Below, in pieces: positions 1-6,273 of a DNA stretch of 7,323 bases (positions are counted from its first letter, which is position 1; the number at the start of each line of letters is the position of its first letter). The position numbers were made by a program, and so were the translations under genes. Under the pieces are notes generated by a model. The model was not told where the DNA came from. It made no database searches and saw only the letters and a program-made list of their open reading frames with translations. Origin of the DNA: JAFAQB01 sp046724555 (GTDB lineage Archaea > Thermoproteota > Nitrososphaeria > Nitrososphaerales > Nitrososphaeraceae); assembly GCA_046724555.1 (NCBI GenBank), contig JBKOWU010000066.1, forward strand, positions 1-7,323. The letters run 5' to 3'.

Positions 1-810
1 TTCTAACATAACGTTACGTTCGGTATAATTTGCAGGAAATGGTTCTCCTTTTCTTAGGCCAAATAAGCCTAATGGATTTTGATTTTCTGTCTTTATGTAT
101 GCACCATGAAGTGAATTATCTTCTGGATTGTATAGATTGTAAAAGTTTTGTACTATATTATCAATTGCAGTTCCAAACGGTCTATTTTTTGATGTTGCCT
201 TATCGCTAATCGCGGCTCCTATTAGATGTATGGATGTAATATTGTATGCTGAATCTTTTTTCCATGTTTGGGTGTTAGTAGTATTAATATTATCTAAACT
301 TATCAAGGCACTTTCAACTACTTTTGCCCCTAAAGAATGAGCAATTATCCGGATGTTGCTATTGGGACAACTAGCTTTAAAGTCAGATATGAATTTTGCG
401 AGCTTTAGCCCATTCTGATTTGCTATAAATTTAGCAATAGCCCAACCTGACGCATTTATTCCAGTATTTGAATCCCAGCTAAAGCCTACTACAGGAATAT
501 TATATCCATTTGCATTCAATGACAGCTTGATTCTATTCAGCTGTTCTTTAGCGCTAGTTTGCCCAATCCATACTCCATGAATGTATATTGCTAATTCATT
601 ATTGTCTGGATAAGAATTTCCGCTGAATCCTGGAACATTAGAATATTCGTAGTCTGCTATATTATGAGATGAACTTAGTTCTCCTGTCTGACGGTTAAAG
701 TGATTTCGAGTTGATACTATTTTCGATTTCGTATTCCATGCATTCAAAAGATTAGATCTAAAAGGTATATTTCGGTGTAGCAGTATTGAGTATACCAATT
801 TGTCATACAT
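1..810 (-). CDS. Alpha/beta hydrolase, 3' end cut by the window edge
   Basis: The frame stays open from an ATG at 810 to the left edge, giving 270 residues without the C-terminus. An upstream in-frame stop at 817-819 and a well-placed TATA box fix the start. Seen: an oxyanion-type strand YIHGVW (H78), then GFSWDS, then the nucleophile elbow AHSLGAKV with Ser159, then LIGAAIS, then a YNPEDNSL stretch where D231 is a good candidate for the catalytic acid, followed by NPLGLFGL. The catalytic His should lie beyond position 1. The order of motifs resembles the DUF900-like and haloarchaeal alpha/beta hydrolases (family knowledge). The substrate cannot be named; an esterase or lipase activity is inferred. 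No signal peptide or membrane segment is evident, so it is probably cytoplasmic. The gene reads away from its neighbours and appears monocistronic. The fold call is fairly sure; the function is not. Confidence 0.85.
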   Translation of the reverse strand, partial: MYDKLVYSILLHRNIPFRSNLLNAWNTKSKIVSTRNHFNRQTGELSSSHNIADYEYSNVPGFSGNSYPDNNELAIYIHGVWIGQTSAKEQLNRIKLSLNANGYNIPVVGFSWDSNTGINASGWAIAKFIANQNGLKLAKFISDFKASCPNSNIRIIAHSLGAKVVESALISLDNINTTNTQTWKKDSAYNITSIHLIGAAISDKATSKNRPFGTAIDNIVQNFYNLYNPEDNSLHGAYIKTENQNPLGLFGLRKGEPFPANYTERNVMLE

Positions 811-830
811 TGCAATTTACAATAATGATC

Positions 831-843
831 TATTATATATTTT
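831..843 (-). promoter_or_regulatory. TATA box of the hydrolase gene
   Basis: Read on the minus strand, an AATATATAATA tract lies about 21-33 bases upstream of the ATG at 810. This is the spacing expected for an archaeal TATA box with transcription starting at or next to the start codon. There is no Shine-Dalgarno in front of the ATG, which also fits a leaderless mRNA. Confidence 0.5.
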
Positions 844-906
844 GTTAATCATACAACAAGTATAATCTACAGTTCTTGTACTTGTTCTCTAAATTCCCAT
901 CACCAA

Positions 907-1104
907 TCATATTTGCATATACCTACAATGTTTACGACCACCTGATGCGGAATTAAAGCTGTCAATTAGCCGGGCAACGCTGCTAGACTTGTTTTCTATA
1001 TCGCCATGCTCCACTACCCATACTGATATTGATACATTGTGGATAGTGGTATGAGTAGCAGAGGTACTGAGCCGAAAACAGAACCTCTTCCAATAGATCA
1101 ACAA
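907..1104 (-). CDS. Doubtful small protein, unknown
   Basis: A 65-residue frame from a TTG codon. The C-terminal half (IENKSSSVARLIDSFNSASG, then ending KHCRYMQI) has a protein-like composition, with two basic residues and a Cys near the end; the N-terminal half does not look convincing. The frame is open further upstream to 1221 and runs through the trinucleotide repeat, which reads as 11 Leu, 4 Ser and 3 Leu, with no ATG anywhere. It may therefore be the tail of a decayed gene or chance. I do not recognise a family, and no promoter or ribosome site supports it. Confidence 0.25.
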   Translation of the reverse strand: MLIYWKRFCFRLSTSATHTTIHNVSISVWVVEHGDIENKSSSVARLIDSFNSASGGRKHCRYMQI

Positions 1105-1125
1105 TGGTGTCTTAATTGTATTAAT

Positions 1126-1178
<53 letters not shown>

Positions 1179-1259
1179 GGATAGATGGAAAGAAAGTTTC
1201 TTTTAATTCTTTCAGGCCACCCTATAATGTGTTGTTCTTATGGCAACTATGGTAGCACT

Positions 1260-1767
1260 TTAAGACTCAGTATTGGTAGCTTCTTTATCAGTCGTTGTCT
1301 CTTGTTCTTGTACTTTCTCTAAATGCCTTGTGCTATCATCAGAGGAGTATATATCGTCTTTATCAATACCACCGGATTTTGCTGATGAGTTCCAGAACTA
1401 ACTAATTTTGACACATCTTCGGTGTTGTTTGTTGTTGTCGCTATATCTCTGTCCAGTTCTTTAGTTATGCTTGCTTCTGTCTTTGGGTTTAACACCTTTC
1501 CATTCTCTGCTGATATTCCTGTTGTATATGAAATTACATCCTCTGGTCTAGTAGTACCTTTTACTATATCTGCTGCAGTTACTCCTCCATCATCAGGACT
1601 CCTTATCCCTTTGGCAATGCTTGCTCTTGATATATCTCCTGTATCTAGTATCTTTTTGTGTTTGTCCCCCACATTCGTTGTAACCCCAAAAGCACTTGTT
1701 ACTTCTGCTGAAGGCCCTAGAGAACTATCACCTTGAGAAGGGGTTCGTCTTTATTATCGTCAGTCAA
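1260..1767 (-). pseudogene. Unknown ~169-residue protein, split by two frameshifts
   Basis: Three minus-strand frames join into one protein. Piece 1 starts at TTG 1765-1767 (TDDNKDEP). Piece 2, the main block, covers about 1319-1735 and includes GPSAEVTSAFGVTTN, GDISRASIAKGIRSPDDGG, VTAADIVKGTTRPEDVISY and ITKELDRDIATTTNN. Piece 3 runs to a TAA at 1260-1262 (SAKSGGIDKDDIYSSDD, then HLEKVQEQETTTDKEATNTE). Each junction needs one restored base. The first is explained by a C run of four (plus 1740-1743) that was five; the second lies near 1385-1402. With both restored the length is 169 codons. It is hydrophilic, with no membrane segment, Cys or recognised domain; repeated I/V-KG-(I/T) followed by R-(S/P)-(P/E)-D suggests two related half-motifs. 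Function unknown. An alternative is two assembly errors in an intact gene. The plus-strand frame at 1422-1736 is its shadow. Confidence 0.6.
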
Positions 1768-1771
1768 TTCG

Positions 1772-1785
1772 TATGCTATAGCATA
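1772..1785. repeat. 14-base perfect palindrome at a gene start
   Basis: TATGCTATAGCATA is a perfect inverted repeat, overlapped on its right by GCATATGC (1781-1788). It sits 5 bases before the TTG start (1767) of the minus-strand unknown gene, and an AT-rich TATA-like tract follows at about 1793-1808. The position would suit an operator, but no binding protein can be named. Confidence 0.45.
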
Positions 1786-1874
1786 TGCTCAACAAATTAT
1801 TAAAATAAGATATATGCAGAAAATATAACTTGTCAATTTTATAGTGTTTGAAAAATTCACCTATCTGATTTAAT

Positions 1875-2035
1875 CTACAGTTTTAACCACAAAGCATCTC
1901 TAACCTCAGTTCCATTATTAGTTTTTACAACAAAAGCACAGCTCATTTCAGGCATAAAAGAAGTACCTTTTATCAATAGACACCTGTTAGCATACATATA
2001 ATACTTGGCGTCTTTGCATTGGCAGCAGTATTCAT
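1875..2035 (-). pseudogene. Small Cys-rich protein, frameshifted after the start
   Basis: A minus-strand frame open from 2054 to a TAG at 1875-1877 encodes YCCQCKDAKYYMYANRC, then LLIKGTSFMPEMSCAFVVK, ending EVRDALWLKL. It has no start codon of its own. One base out of frame lies an ATG at 2033-2035, preceded by a perfect AGGAGGTG Shine-Dalgarno. Restoring one base right after the ATG (AAT-AC to AAT-TAC) joins them into a 53-residue protein beginning MNYCCQC. The CCQC cluster plus Cys residues further on could bind metal, which is inference. Without the repair the ATG frame gives only a 20-residue peptide. I recognise no family. It is either a disrupted gene or carries a sequence error. Confidence 0.5.
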
Positions 2036-2046
2036 TCCACCTCCTG
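2036..2046 (-). promoter_or_regulatory. Strong Shine-Dalgarno
   Basis: On the minus strand GCAGGAGGTGG immediately precedes the ATG at 2035, with the AGGAGGTG core 2 to 9 bases upstream. It is the strongest ribosome-binding site in the window; most other starts here look leaderless. It decides the start of the Cys-rich gene. Confidence 0.5.
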
Positions 2047-2075
2047 CATTCTATCTAGGGCTCGGCAAATGAATG

Positions 2076-2087
2076 TTTTATTTATAG
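2076..2087 (+). promoter_or_regulatory. TATA box of the C2H2 zinc-finger gene
   Basis: TTTTATTTATAG lies 20-31 bases upstream of the ATG at 2107. This is the classic archaeal TATA distance for a leaderless transcript, and there is no Shine-Dalgarno before the ATG. Confidence 0.5.
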
Positions 2088-2106
2088 AGACTAGTATTGA
2101 TAATAC

Positions 2107-2265
2107 ATGATCTCAGCAGGTGATGACAAACAAAAAATAAACTCAGGAGATAAACTGCCAAGGGAACAAGAATACATATGCGAAATATGCATGGAAAGAT
2201 TTGAAACTACTGATAATCTTCACAAACACAGATCTACTAAACATAATGCTTCCGTAGGAGTATAA
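2107..2265 (+). CDS. Single C2H2 zinc-finger protein, 52 residues
   Basis: ATG to TAA, 52 codons. Residues 23-46 form a textbook classical finger: C25-x2-C28-x12-H41-x4-H46, with the two core hydrophobic residues in place (F32 and L38, fitting C-x3-F-x5-L-x2-H). The preceding ~22 residues are hydrophilic and lysine-rich, and a short tail follows. C2H2 fingers of this shape bind DNA, RNA or protein through the helix after the second Cys. In archaea they usually occur as very small one-finger proteins, some of them regulators (family knowledge). A single finger gives limited DNA specificity, so partner binding or dimerisation is inferred. It has its own TATA box and is transcribed divergently from the Cys-rich gene at 1875-2035. 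The finger call is firm; the target is unknown. Confidence 0.85.
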   Translation: MISAGDDKQKINSGDKLPREQEYICEICMERFETTDNLHKHRSTKHNASVGV

Positions 2266-2306
2266 TTGGGCCATTGTTTCCCAAGCAACCATTAAACTTT
2301 CGCTAA

Positions 2307-2567
2307 TTAGGTAAGTTACCTGCATCTAAAAAAAGCCCATCGTCTATAGCTATAGAAATAAATCCAACAAATACTACTACCGCTGGGTCAACTTTCACAA
2401 GAAAAAAGGGAATAATAATAATTAGAGATGGTCCAGAGATAGAGCAATTTAACCAAATGCTTTCTAATCCAAAAGTTGTTGAATTGGCAAAGAAAATAGA
2501 AGCAGTTAATCCAAAGAATAAAGAAGATGCTTCTAACAGAAGTAGCGATACAAGCAAGCTTATATAG
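2307..2567 (+). pseudogene. Start-less ORF, unknown protein
   Basis: The frame is open from just after a TAA (2304-2306) to a TAG at 2565-2567, 86 codons. Composition is protein-like: SKKSPSSIAIEINPTN, then FTRKKGIIIIRDGPEIEQF, then LSNPKVVELAKKIEAVNPKN, then a Ser/Asp/Lys tail. No ATG, GTG or TTG occurs before codon 50, and neither other frame offers a start that joins by a single-base change, so the 5' end seems lost. The KKGIIIIRDGPEIEQF stretch looks like a strand-turn-helix of a small domain, but I recognise no family. It follows the C2H2 gene by 41 bases in another frame and may once have been cotranscribed. The minus-strand frames at 2143-2608 read as Ser/Leu/Phe-rich shadows of it. 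Confidence 0.4.
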
Positions 2568-2789
2568 AAAGCCTTAACATTTGTGGATTTTAGAGTATCT
2601 GCAGCCATATTGTATGGACATAATATATCAATTCAGAGAAATTATAAAACAAGACTTCAAACAAGCAGCAGCTGTTGATAATTCATGTCTATAGTACTCC
2701 ACAGATAAAGTCATGTATGTGGTATGTGATATGACTTTTTACTCTTTTTTCGTTGTTGTGCAGCACAGACACATATACGCCTACGTATA

Positions 2790-2918
2790 TTATTGCCAGC
2801 AGCAACCTTTCCTTCCATAACTGGCATACTTTTCATGCTGCTCTAGTCCTTGCTGAGAGGTAAATGATGTATCACACTCTTCACACTTGATAGATGAATT
2901 AGCTGTTGTCGAGCTCAT
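2790..2918 (-). CDS. Degenerate C2H2-type zinc-finger protein, 42 residues
   Basis: ATG at 2916-2918 to TAA at 2790-2792, 42 codons. Residues 11-28 follow the classical finger: C12-x2-C15-x12-H28, with F19 and L25 at the core hydrophobic positions. The fourth ligand, expected 3-5 residues after H28, is absent: the sequence there is EKYASYG. A Cys pair at C39-C40 lies too far for the normal spacing but might substitute. The protein then ends quickly in CCWQ. Either the finger is degenerate, it uses a Cys as last ligand, or a lesion replaced the C-terminus. A TATA-like tract lies upstream at 2937-2947. It faces the other C2H2 gene across about 520 bases and is probably an independent paralogue. 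Confidence 0.6.
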   Translation of the reverse strand: MSSTTANSSIKCEECDTSFTSQQGLEQHEKYASYGRKGCCWQ

Positions 2919-2936
2919 TTAGAATCAAGATGCATC

Positions 2937-2947
2937 TTTAAATTAAA
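2937..2947 (-). promoter_or_regulatory. TATA-like box of the second zinc-finger gene
   Basis: On the minus strand TTTAATTTAAA lies about 19-29 bases upstream of the ATG at 2918, matching the spacing seen at 2076-2087 and 831-843. The surrounding DNA is AT-rich, so the match is only moderately informative. Confidence 0.35.
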
Positions 2948-3237
2948 TAGGTTTTACCGCTTCAGGAAATGCTAACAACGGCTAGATAGTGATGAACAAT
3001 AACAATAAGTAGCATTTTGCTGTTTATTTATTTATTAGAGGTAAAACTTACTTTTGCAATAAATTAGGTGACAATCTAGAAAAAACATATTACAATAGAA
3101 CAATAGCATTTTTCTATGAGCGAGGTTCATCGTTTGAGTTGAAATCAAGTAAATGATGCGTGAATATGAATAAGCCTACTTTTTCACGAAGGAAATATGA
3201 ATAATTTGAGCTCATCTGTGAATAGCAGCAGTATAGA
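2948..3237. other. AT-rich intergenic stretch
   Basis: No supported gene on either strand. Only very short ORFs occur, such as an 8-codon one at 3116. An ATG at 3197 opens a 36-codon frame overlapping the next gene, but that frame ends inside it and its composition is poor. The region contains a TTTATTTATTTATT tract (about 3024-3037) and must hold the promoter of the gene at 3238, but I cannot place it with confidence. Confidence 0.5.
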
Positions 3238-3546
3238 ATGCGTAGAAACAAAGTACAAGAGATGGAGTATGATAGAGAATGCAGATATCCGCCTATGTAT
3301 ACAGTAGAGGTATTTACAAAAAAGGGAATAGACTCAGAGAAAGCCAAAGAGTATATAATTCAAAAAACAGGTATGGTACCAGCTATATATGATCATGGTA
3401 CTCATTATGTAACAAATCAAAGGCTAACGTTAGAAATGCTCGGGGAAATTTCTGATTGTGATGAAGTACTGGAAGTTGCTGGTGAATATTCTGGGAGCTG
3501 TGCGTGTGTAGGGTCAGTGCATGAGCGCACCACGAAAGATGAATAA
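3238..3546 (+). CDS. Unknown conserved-looking protein, 102 residues
   Basis: ATG to TAA, 102 codons, no lesions. An alternative start is Met9 (3262), because the core appears to begin at MYTVEVFTKKG. The pattern strand (YTVEVFTKKGI), helix (DSEKAKEYIIQKTG), strand (MVPAIYDHGTHYVTNQ), helix (TLEMLGEISDCDEV), strand (LEVAGEYSG) suggests a small alpha/beta, possibly ferredoxin-like sandwich. That is inference from the order of hydrophobic residues. A CAC pair near residue 90 and an acidic, hydrophilic C-terminus follow. There is no membrane segment or signal. I do not recognise the family and propose no function. The frame is isolated, with no co-directional gene within 500 bases. The minus-strand frames here are shadows. 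Confidence 0.75.
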   Translation: MRRNKVQEMEYDRECRYPPMYTVEVFTKKGIDSEKAKEYIIQKTGMVPAIYDHGTHYVTNQRLTLEMLGEISDCDEVLEVAGEYSGSCACVGSVHERTTKDE

Positions 3547-3604
3547 GCATTGGCTTTTGTATATCGAAACAGAATAGCGTCTTTTGTCACTTTCCATGAA
3601 GTAA

Positions 3605-3612
3605 TTTTTTTT
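3605..3612 (+). terminator. T-tract terminator
   Basis: A run of eight T lies 58 bases after the stop of the gene at 3238-3546. Archaeal termination commonly uses such U-tracts without a strong hairpin. It is the longest T run downstream of that gene. Confidence 0.35.
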
Positions 3613-3671
3613 GGCAAGAAATTCGTCTGCAACCTACAATAATTTCATATGGTTCACGATCTCGCAGAAGT

Positions 3672-3699
3672 GGATTACATACACTAGTGTATTGAATCC
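3672..3699. repeat. 28-base near-perfect palindrome
   Basis: Two 14-base arms centred between 3685 and 3686 match at 12 of 14 positions; the mismatches are two adjacent swapped bases. The centre is the 10-base perfect palindrome ACACTAGTGT (3681-3690). It could form a hairpin or bind a dimeric protein. The same 10-base core recurs at 3822-3831. Confidence 0.7.
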
Positions 3700-3749
3700 G
3701 GTGGGATAGCATCATCTTTCATTTTGTAACGATTTCTTAATGATTTCAT
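3684..3749 (-). pseudogene. ORF relic between two palindromes
   Basis: From an ATG at 3747-3749 to a TAG at 3684-3686, 21 residues (MKSLRNRYKMKDDAIPPDSI, then H). The frame is open upstream to a TAG inside the other palindrome (about 3825-3827), reading LQLAHPRTMKSLRNRYK in its middle. The composition is protein-like and basic, so it may be a fragment of a larger lost gene. No family is recognised, and chance cannot be excluded at this length. Confidence 0.2.
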
Positions 3750-3821
3750 AGTTCTTGGGTGGGCTAACTGTAGATTTAATATATAGGAATGACTATAGAC
3801 ATTTTCCTTAACTATGTACTG

Positions 3822-3831
3822 ACACTAGTGT
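3822..3831. repeat. Second copy of palindrome ACACTAGTGT
   Basis: Identical to the core at 3681-3690, 141 bases away. The flanks of this copy are not symmetrical, so only the 10-base core is shared. Confidence 0.6.
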
Positions 3832-3912
3832 TTTGTGTAACAGTTTCTATACCAACAAGCCCTAGATAGAATTTTGACTCAACTCACTCGTATTGCATAT
3901 CATCATCAATAA

Positions 3913-4029
3913 ATGAATTACAAGATTGCATTATGATTCGACCAACTACCTAAAGTATACAAACAAGCCTCTAGATACAATAAGTTTCAAGCGGCAATAC
4001 TTGAGCTAGAAGATGAAGTTGCAAATTAG
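3913..4029 (+). pseudogene. Small ORF interrupted by a TGA
   Basis: From ATG 3913 the frame reads MNYKIAL, a TGA at 3934-3936, then FDQLPKVYKQASRYNKFQAA, ILELEDEVAN and a TAG at 4027-4029. The second part is helix-like and amphipathic, ending in an acidic segment. If the TGA is a mutation, the ancestor was about 38 residues; if the start lay elsewhere, this is the tail of a lost gene. No family recognised. Confidence 0.25.
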
Positions 4030-4053
4030 TATATCAAATGTGACTTGTATCAC

Positions 4054-4281
4054 GAGTATTGCAGTAAGTCCAACCAGACATTTCTAATATTCTTCTGGTA
4101 GTCTTTCGTCAACGTATCTTTTGATTTTAGCTTTTGCTTGCTGCCTTAGAATAGATAGATCTCTGTTTACCATTGACACTTGTAGCATTTGTGCTATTTC
4201 TCTTTGACTATGTCCTTTGCTAGTCAGTTCTTGAATTTTGCCTCTACGCCATTCAATTCTATCTTTTTCTTTCCGTTCCAT
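4054..4281 (-). pseudogene. HTH DNA-binding protein, truncated by a nonsense codon
   Basis: From ATG 4279-4281 the frame encodes 65 residues: MERKEKDRIEWRRGKIQEL, the HTH SQREIAQMLQVSMVNRDLS, then RQQAKAKIKRYVDERLPEEY, and a TAG at 4084-4086. The same frame continues past the TAG as KCLVGLTAIL before losing similarity. From memory, thaumarchaeal relatives read PEEYEKCLVGLTAIL, so TAG looks like a mutated GAG (Glu). After that the frame is lost, and the usual C-terminal half is absent. In the HTH the turn looks three residues short (QVS-MVNRD, where relatives have QVSQPTVNRD-like sequence), which would damage the recognition helix. The open frame extends upstream to 4341, but the extra 20 residues do not look conserved. 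Originally a transcriptional regulator (inferred); now probably non-functional. The exact 3' limit is arbitrary. Confidence 0.7.
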
Positions 4282-4483
4282 ATTCGAGCTCAAGTGTTCA
4301 ATTTTCACGAAGATATGCCACAAGTCCAAAATAATATTCATTCACAGACTTTTAGCTCTTGTGTATGCGTACATATGTAAGAAGAATGATTATGGAGAAT
4401 CGAGAAATATCATGGAGCAAAGAGAGGAGATCTTTATCAATGTCTTGGGGCCATCATAAGCATTAGAGGATGAATCAGTAACC

Positions 4484-6223
4484 TTGGCAAAAAGAGTTGC
4501 AGATATAATAGTTGACTCGCTAATTGGTTCTGGAGTTAGGAGGATATACGGAGTATCTGGGGATTCTTTAAATGGTATTACAGATGCTGTCAGAGATCGA
4601 GGCAAAGAAAAAATCTCCTGGATTCATGTTCGCCATGAGGAAACAGCCGCTTTTGCAGCCGGAGCCGAGGCTCATCTTACTCGAGAGCTAGCGGTATGTG
4701 CGGGAAGCTGCGGGCCAGGTAATACACATTTGATAAACGGACTTTACGACTGTTATAGGAGCAGAGTTCCTGTCTTGGCAATTGCTGCACATATACCAAG
4801 CAGAGAAATTGGAAGCTCGTACTTTCAAGAAACACATCCGGAGCTTTTGTTCAAAGAGTGTAGTCACTATTGTGAGCTTGCCTCACATCCGGACCAAATT
4901 CCGCGCATTCTTGATATTGCAATGAGGACCGCCCTTTCACTCTCTGGAGTTTCTATCATTGTCCTTCCGGGCGATGTTGCACTGCAAGAGGCTGTATCGG
5001 CTAGGCCTATCACGCGTGTAAAACAATCCGAGGTAGTAGTTTGTCCCAGTCCGCACGGAATTGCGGAGCTTGCAGAAGTTCTCAATTCCGCAGAAAAGGT
5101 GACTATCCTAGGCGGTGCGGGTTGCATTGGAGCGCATTCGGAACTGATAAAGGTTGCAGGTATTCTGCAGGCTCCAATAGTTCATGCTATGAGGGGAAAG
5201 GAGTTCATAGAATATGAAAACCCATACGATGTAGGAATGACTGGATTACTCGGTTTTTCTTCAGGATACTATGCCATTATGAATTCTGACCTACTACTCA
5301 TGCTTGGCACCGACTTTCCATATCAGCAATTCTATCCTCCTCATTCATACATTGTTCAGATAGACATTCGAGGCGAACAGATAGGTAGGCGTACAAAAGT
5401 GGATTTAGGATTAGTCGGAAATGTCCGTGAGACGCTCATAGCGTTGATACCATTGCTTAAGCAGAAAGAATCAGATAAACGTAATCGTCATCTGAAGAAA
5501 TCCCTTGACCACTACAGAGAATCGCGGAAGGACTTGGACGCGCATGCAATCGGCAAGACAGGAGAGAGGCGAATACATCCTCAGTACGTAGCAAAGCTAA
5601 TTGACGAAATGGCATCACCTGAGGCGATATTTACCTGCGATGTTGGTACCCCTACCATCTGGGCTGCTCGTTATTTACGTATGAATGGAAAGCGGAGGCT
5701 ACTAGGATCTTTTTCACATGGCTCAATGGCAAATGCTCTGCCACAAGCAATCGGAGCACAGGAAACCTTTCCAGATCGTCAGGTGATTTGCCTCTCTGGA
5801 GATGGTGGGTTCTCTATGCTCATGGGGGACTTCATCTCATTAAAGCAATTAAAGATGCCTATCAAAGTAGTTGTCTTTAATAATAGCTCTCTGAGTTTTG
5901 TAGAACTTGAAATGAAGGCAGCCGGATTTCTCTCCCATGCAACTGATTTGGTAGAAACCGATTTCTCAAAGCTGGCTGAAGCGGTTGGAATTTTGGGGCT
6001 ACGTGCTGAAAGACCGGAGCAGGTAAAGACATTGCTAAGTCAGGCTTTAGAACACGAAGGTCCAGCCTTGGTTGATGTAACTGTGAATAGACAAGAGTTG
6101 GCGATGCCGCCAACGATTACTTTGGAACAGATCAAGGGCTTCACACTCTATATGGTAAAGGCGGTACTTAATGGCAAAGGAGATGAAGTTGTAGACCTAG
6201 CGAAGACAAACCTGTTCACATAG
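4484..6223 (+). CDS. poxB: Pyruvate:quinone oxidoreductase (pyruvate oxidase, PoxB type)
   Basis: 579 residues, colinear from end to end with E. coli PoxB (572). That enzyme uses ThDP and FAD to oxidise pyruvate to acetate and CO2, passing electrons to membrane quinone. The N-terminal domain carries VSGDSLNG, the catalytic Glu in RHEE (E52, matching E50 of E. coli) and CAGSCGPGN. The middle FAD-type domain carries NPYDVGMTGLLGFSSGY and LGTDFPYQQFYP. The C-terminal ThDP domain carries FTCDVGTPT, GSFSHGSMANALPQA and GDG (D440) followed 24 residues later by NN (466-467). The last ~20 residues (KGDEVVDLAKTN) match the E. coli membrane-binding peptide, so peripheral membrane location is expected. 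The start is TTG at 4484: no ATG lies between it and the in-frame TAA at 4457-4459, and the length fits the family. The gene is richer in G+C than its flanks. No operon partner. Related acetolactate synthases and glyoxylate carboligases are less likely, given the C-terminal peptide. Confidence 0.95.
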   Translation: MAKRVADIIVDSLIGSGVRRIYGVSGDSLNGITDAVRDRGKEKISWIHVRHEETAAFAAGAEAHLTRELAVCAGSCGPGNTHLINGLYDCYRSRVPVLAIAAHIPSREIGSSYFQETHPELLFKECSHYCELASHPDQIPRILDIAMRTALSLSGVSIIVLPGDVALQEAVSARPITRVKQSEVVVCPSPHGIAELAEVLNSAEKVTILGGAGCIGAHSELIKVAGILQAPIVHAMRGKEFIEYENPYDVGMTGLLGFSSGYYAIMNSDLLLMLGTDFPYQQFYPPHSYIVQIDIRGEQIGRRTKVDLGLVGNVRETLIALIPLLKQKESDKRNRHLKKSLDHYRESRKDLDAHAIGKTGERRIHPQYVAKLIDEMASPEAIFTCDVGTPTIWAARYLRMNGKRRLLGSFSHGSMANALPQAIGAQETFPDRQVICLSGDGGFSMLMGDFISLKQLKMPIKVVVFNNSSLSFVELEMKAAGFLSHATDLVETDFSKLAEAVGILGLRAERPEQVKTLLSQALEHEGPALVDVTVNRQELAMPPTITLEQIKGFTLYMVKAVLNGKGDEVVDLAKTNLFT

Positions 6224-6273
6224 CATTAACTCTATTCTTTCCTGTTCAATCATTATGCCTACGTATGTTACTA

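Noticed and set aside
1422..1736. 104-codon plus-strand ORF with Val/Ser/Pro-rich product
   Set aside because: It is the complement of the minus-strand protein at 1260-1767, whose composition and neighbouring frames are far more gene-like.
2143..2608. Two minus-strand ORFs of 60 and 101 codons
   Set aside because: Ser/Leu/Phe-rich shadows lying opposite the C2H2 gene and the 2307-2567 frame.
2614..2694. 26-codon plus ORF (MDIIYQFREIIKQDFKQAAA...)
   Set aside because: Nothing beyond an ATG and a stop supports it.
4189..4459. Plus ORFs upstream of poxB
   Set aside because: They mirror the HTH pseudogene on the other strand; only the last 15 codons (4412-4456) were kept as a note on the poxB start.
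4867..5127. Minus ORF inside poxB, and a similar one at 5877-6113
   Set aside because: Antisense shadows of a strongly identified gene.
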